Shown here one piece after another: positions 6,309-6,364 of a stretch of 6,364 nt of DNA. The DNA lies in assembly GCA_001774505.1 (NCBI GenBank), contig MFAF01000008.1, positions 346 through 6,709 on the forward strand, read 5' to 3'. The notes under the pieces are model-generated. The model had not been told where the DNA came from. It did no database searches and worked only from the letters and a program-made list of their open reading frames with translations. This stretch comes from Candidatus Coatesbacteria bacterium RBG_13_66_14 (GTDB lineage Bacteria > RBG-13-66-14). How positions within the stretch are numbered: the stretch's first letter is position 1; every line of letters begins with the position of its first letter. The position numbers and the translations under genes are program-made.

Positions 6309-6364
6309 GTGACCGATTACCGTCCCACCATCGCCTTCGAGGTTCACCTGCAGCTCGATACCGC
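6309..6364 (+). CDS. gatB: Probable Asp/Glu-tRNA amidotransferase subunit B, N-terminus only
   Basis: Only 18 full codons are visible before the window ends; they read MTDYRPTIAFEVHLQLDT. This matches the hallmark N-terminus of GatB (usually V-I-G-L-E-V-H-V-Q-L-x-T). GatB is the tRNA-binding and kinase subunit of GatCAB, which converts Glu-tRNA(Gln) and Asp-tRNA(Asn) to the amidated forms in bacteria lacking the direct synthetases. The usual Gly of I-G-L-E-V-H is Ala here and Leu is Phe, mild departures within the family's range. The start is a GTG 10 bases after the M28-like gene with a good Shine-Dalgarno, so co-transcription is likely. With so short a fragment, the paralogue GatE cannot be excluded. 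Confidence 0.75.
   Translation, partial: MTDYRPTIAFEVHLQLDT

Noticed and set aside
1..6364. CRISPR array, tRNA/rRNA gene, insertion sequence or phage-type system
   Set aside because: No direct repeats with spacers, no transposase or terminal inverted repeats, no recognisable tRNA cloverleaf; nearly all bases are accounted for by five full or partial protein genes plus the gatB start.

Overview
The window is a compact, GC-rich (about two-thirds G+C by eye) bacterial segment with every supported gene on the + strand. Gaps between genes are 61, 3, 43, 9 and 10 bases. Order: the 3' end of a gene that may encode a GerMN-domain protein; rph (RNase PH); a small unknown membrane protein; a long-form recJ (single-strand DNA exonuclease); a secreted M28-peptidase-like protein with a nested beta-propeller; and the first 18 codons of a probable gatB.

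The organism cannot be named from the sequence. High GC, a C-terminal FlgD-like/sorting-type domain on the secreted protein (as in many FCB-group bacteria and uncultured candidate phyla), a Firmicutes-style long RecJ and a possible gerM-rph neighbourhood together suggest a deep-branching, probably uncultured lineage known mainly from metagenomes. A Coatesbacteria-like candidate phylum would fit. This is inference.

Region by region: positions 1-350 are the tail of a coding region. Positions 351-411 are a comparatively AT-rich gap, the likeliest place for a promoter. Positions 412-1614 hold rph and a tightly coupled two-helix membrane protein. Two GC-rich hairpins flank the stop codon of the latter (1584-1600 and 1620-1640) and may mark a transcript boundary or processing point before recJ. 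From recJ on, each Shine-Dalgarno sequence overlaps the preceding stop codon, so recJ, the M28-like gene and gatB look like one co-transcribed, translationally coupled run. rph to the membrane protein has the same arrangement.

The housekeeping functions (tRNA 3' maturation, DNA repair, tRNA amidation) do not form one pathway. The most unusual item is the M28-like protein. Seven regularly spaced Asp-boxes (a seven-bladed propeller of the BNR/YCF48 kind) are inserted within the M28 fold, and most zinc ligands and the catalytic glutamate of M28 appear to be replaced. It may be a cell-surface pseudo-peptidase used for binding rather than hydrolysis.
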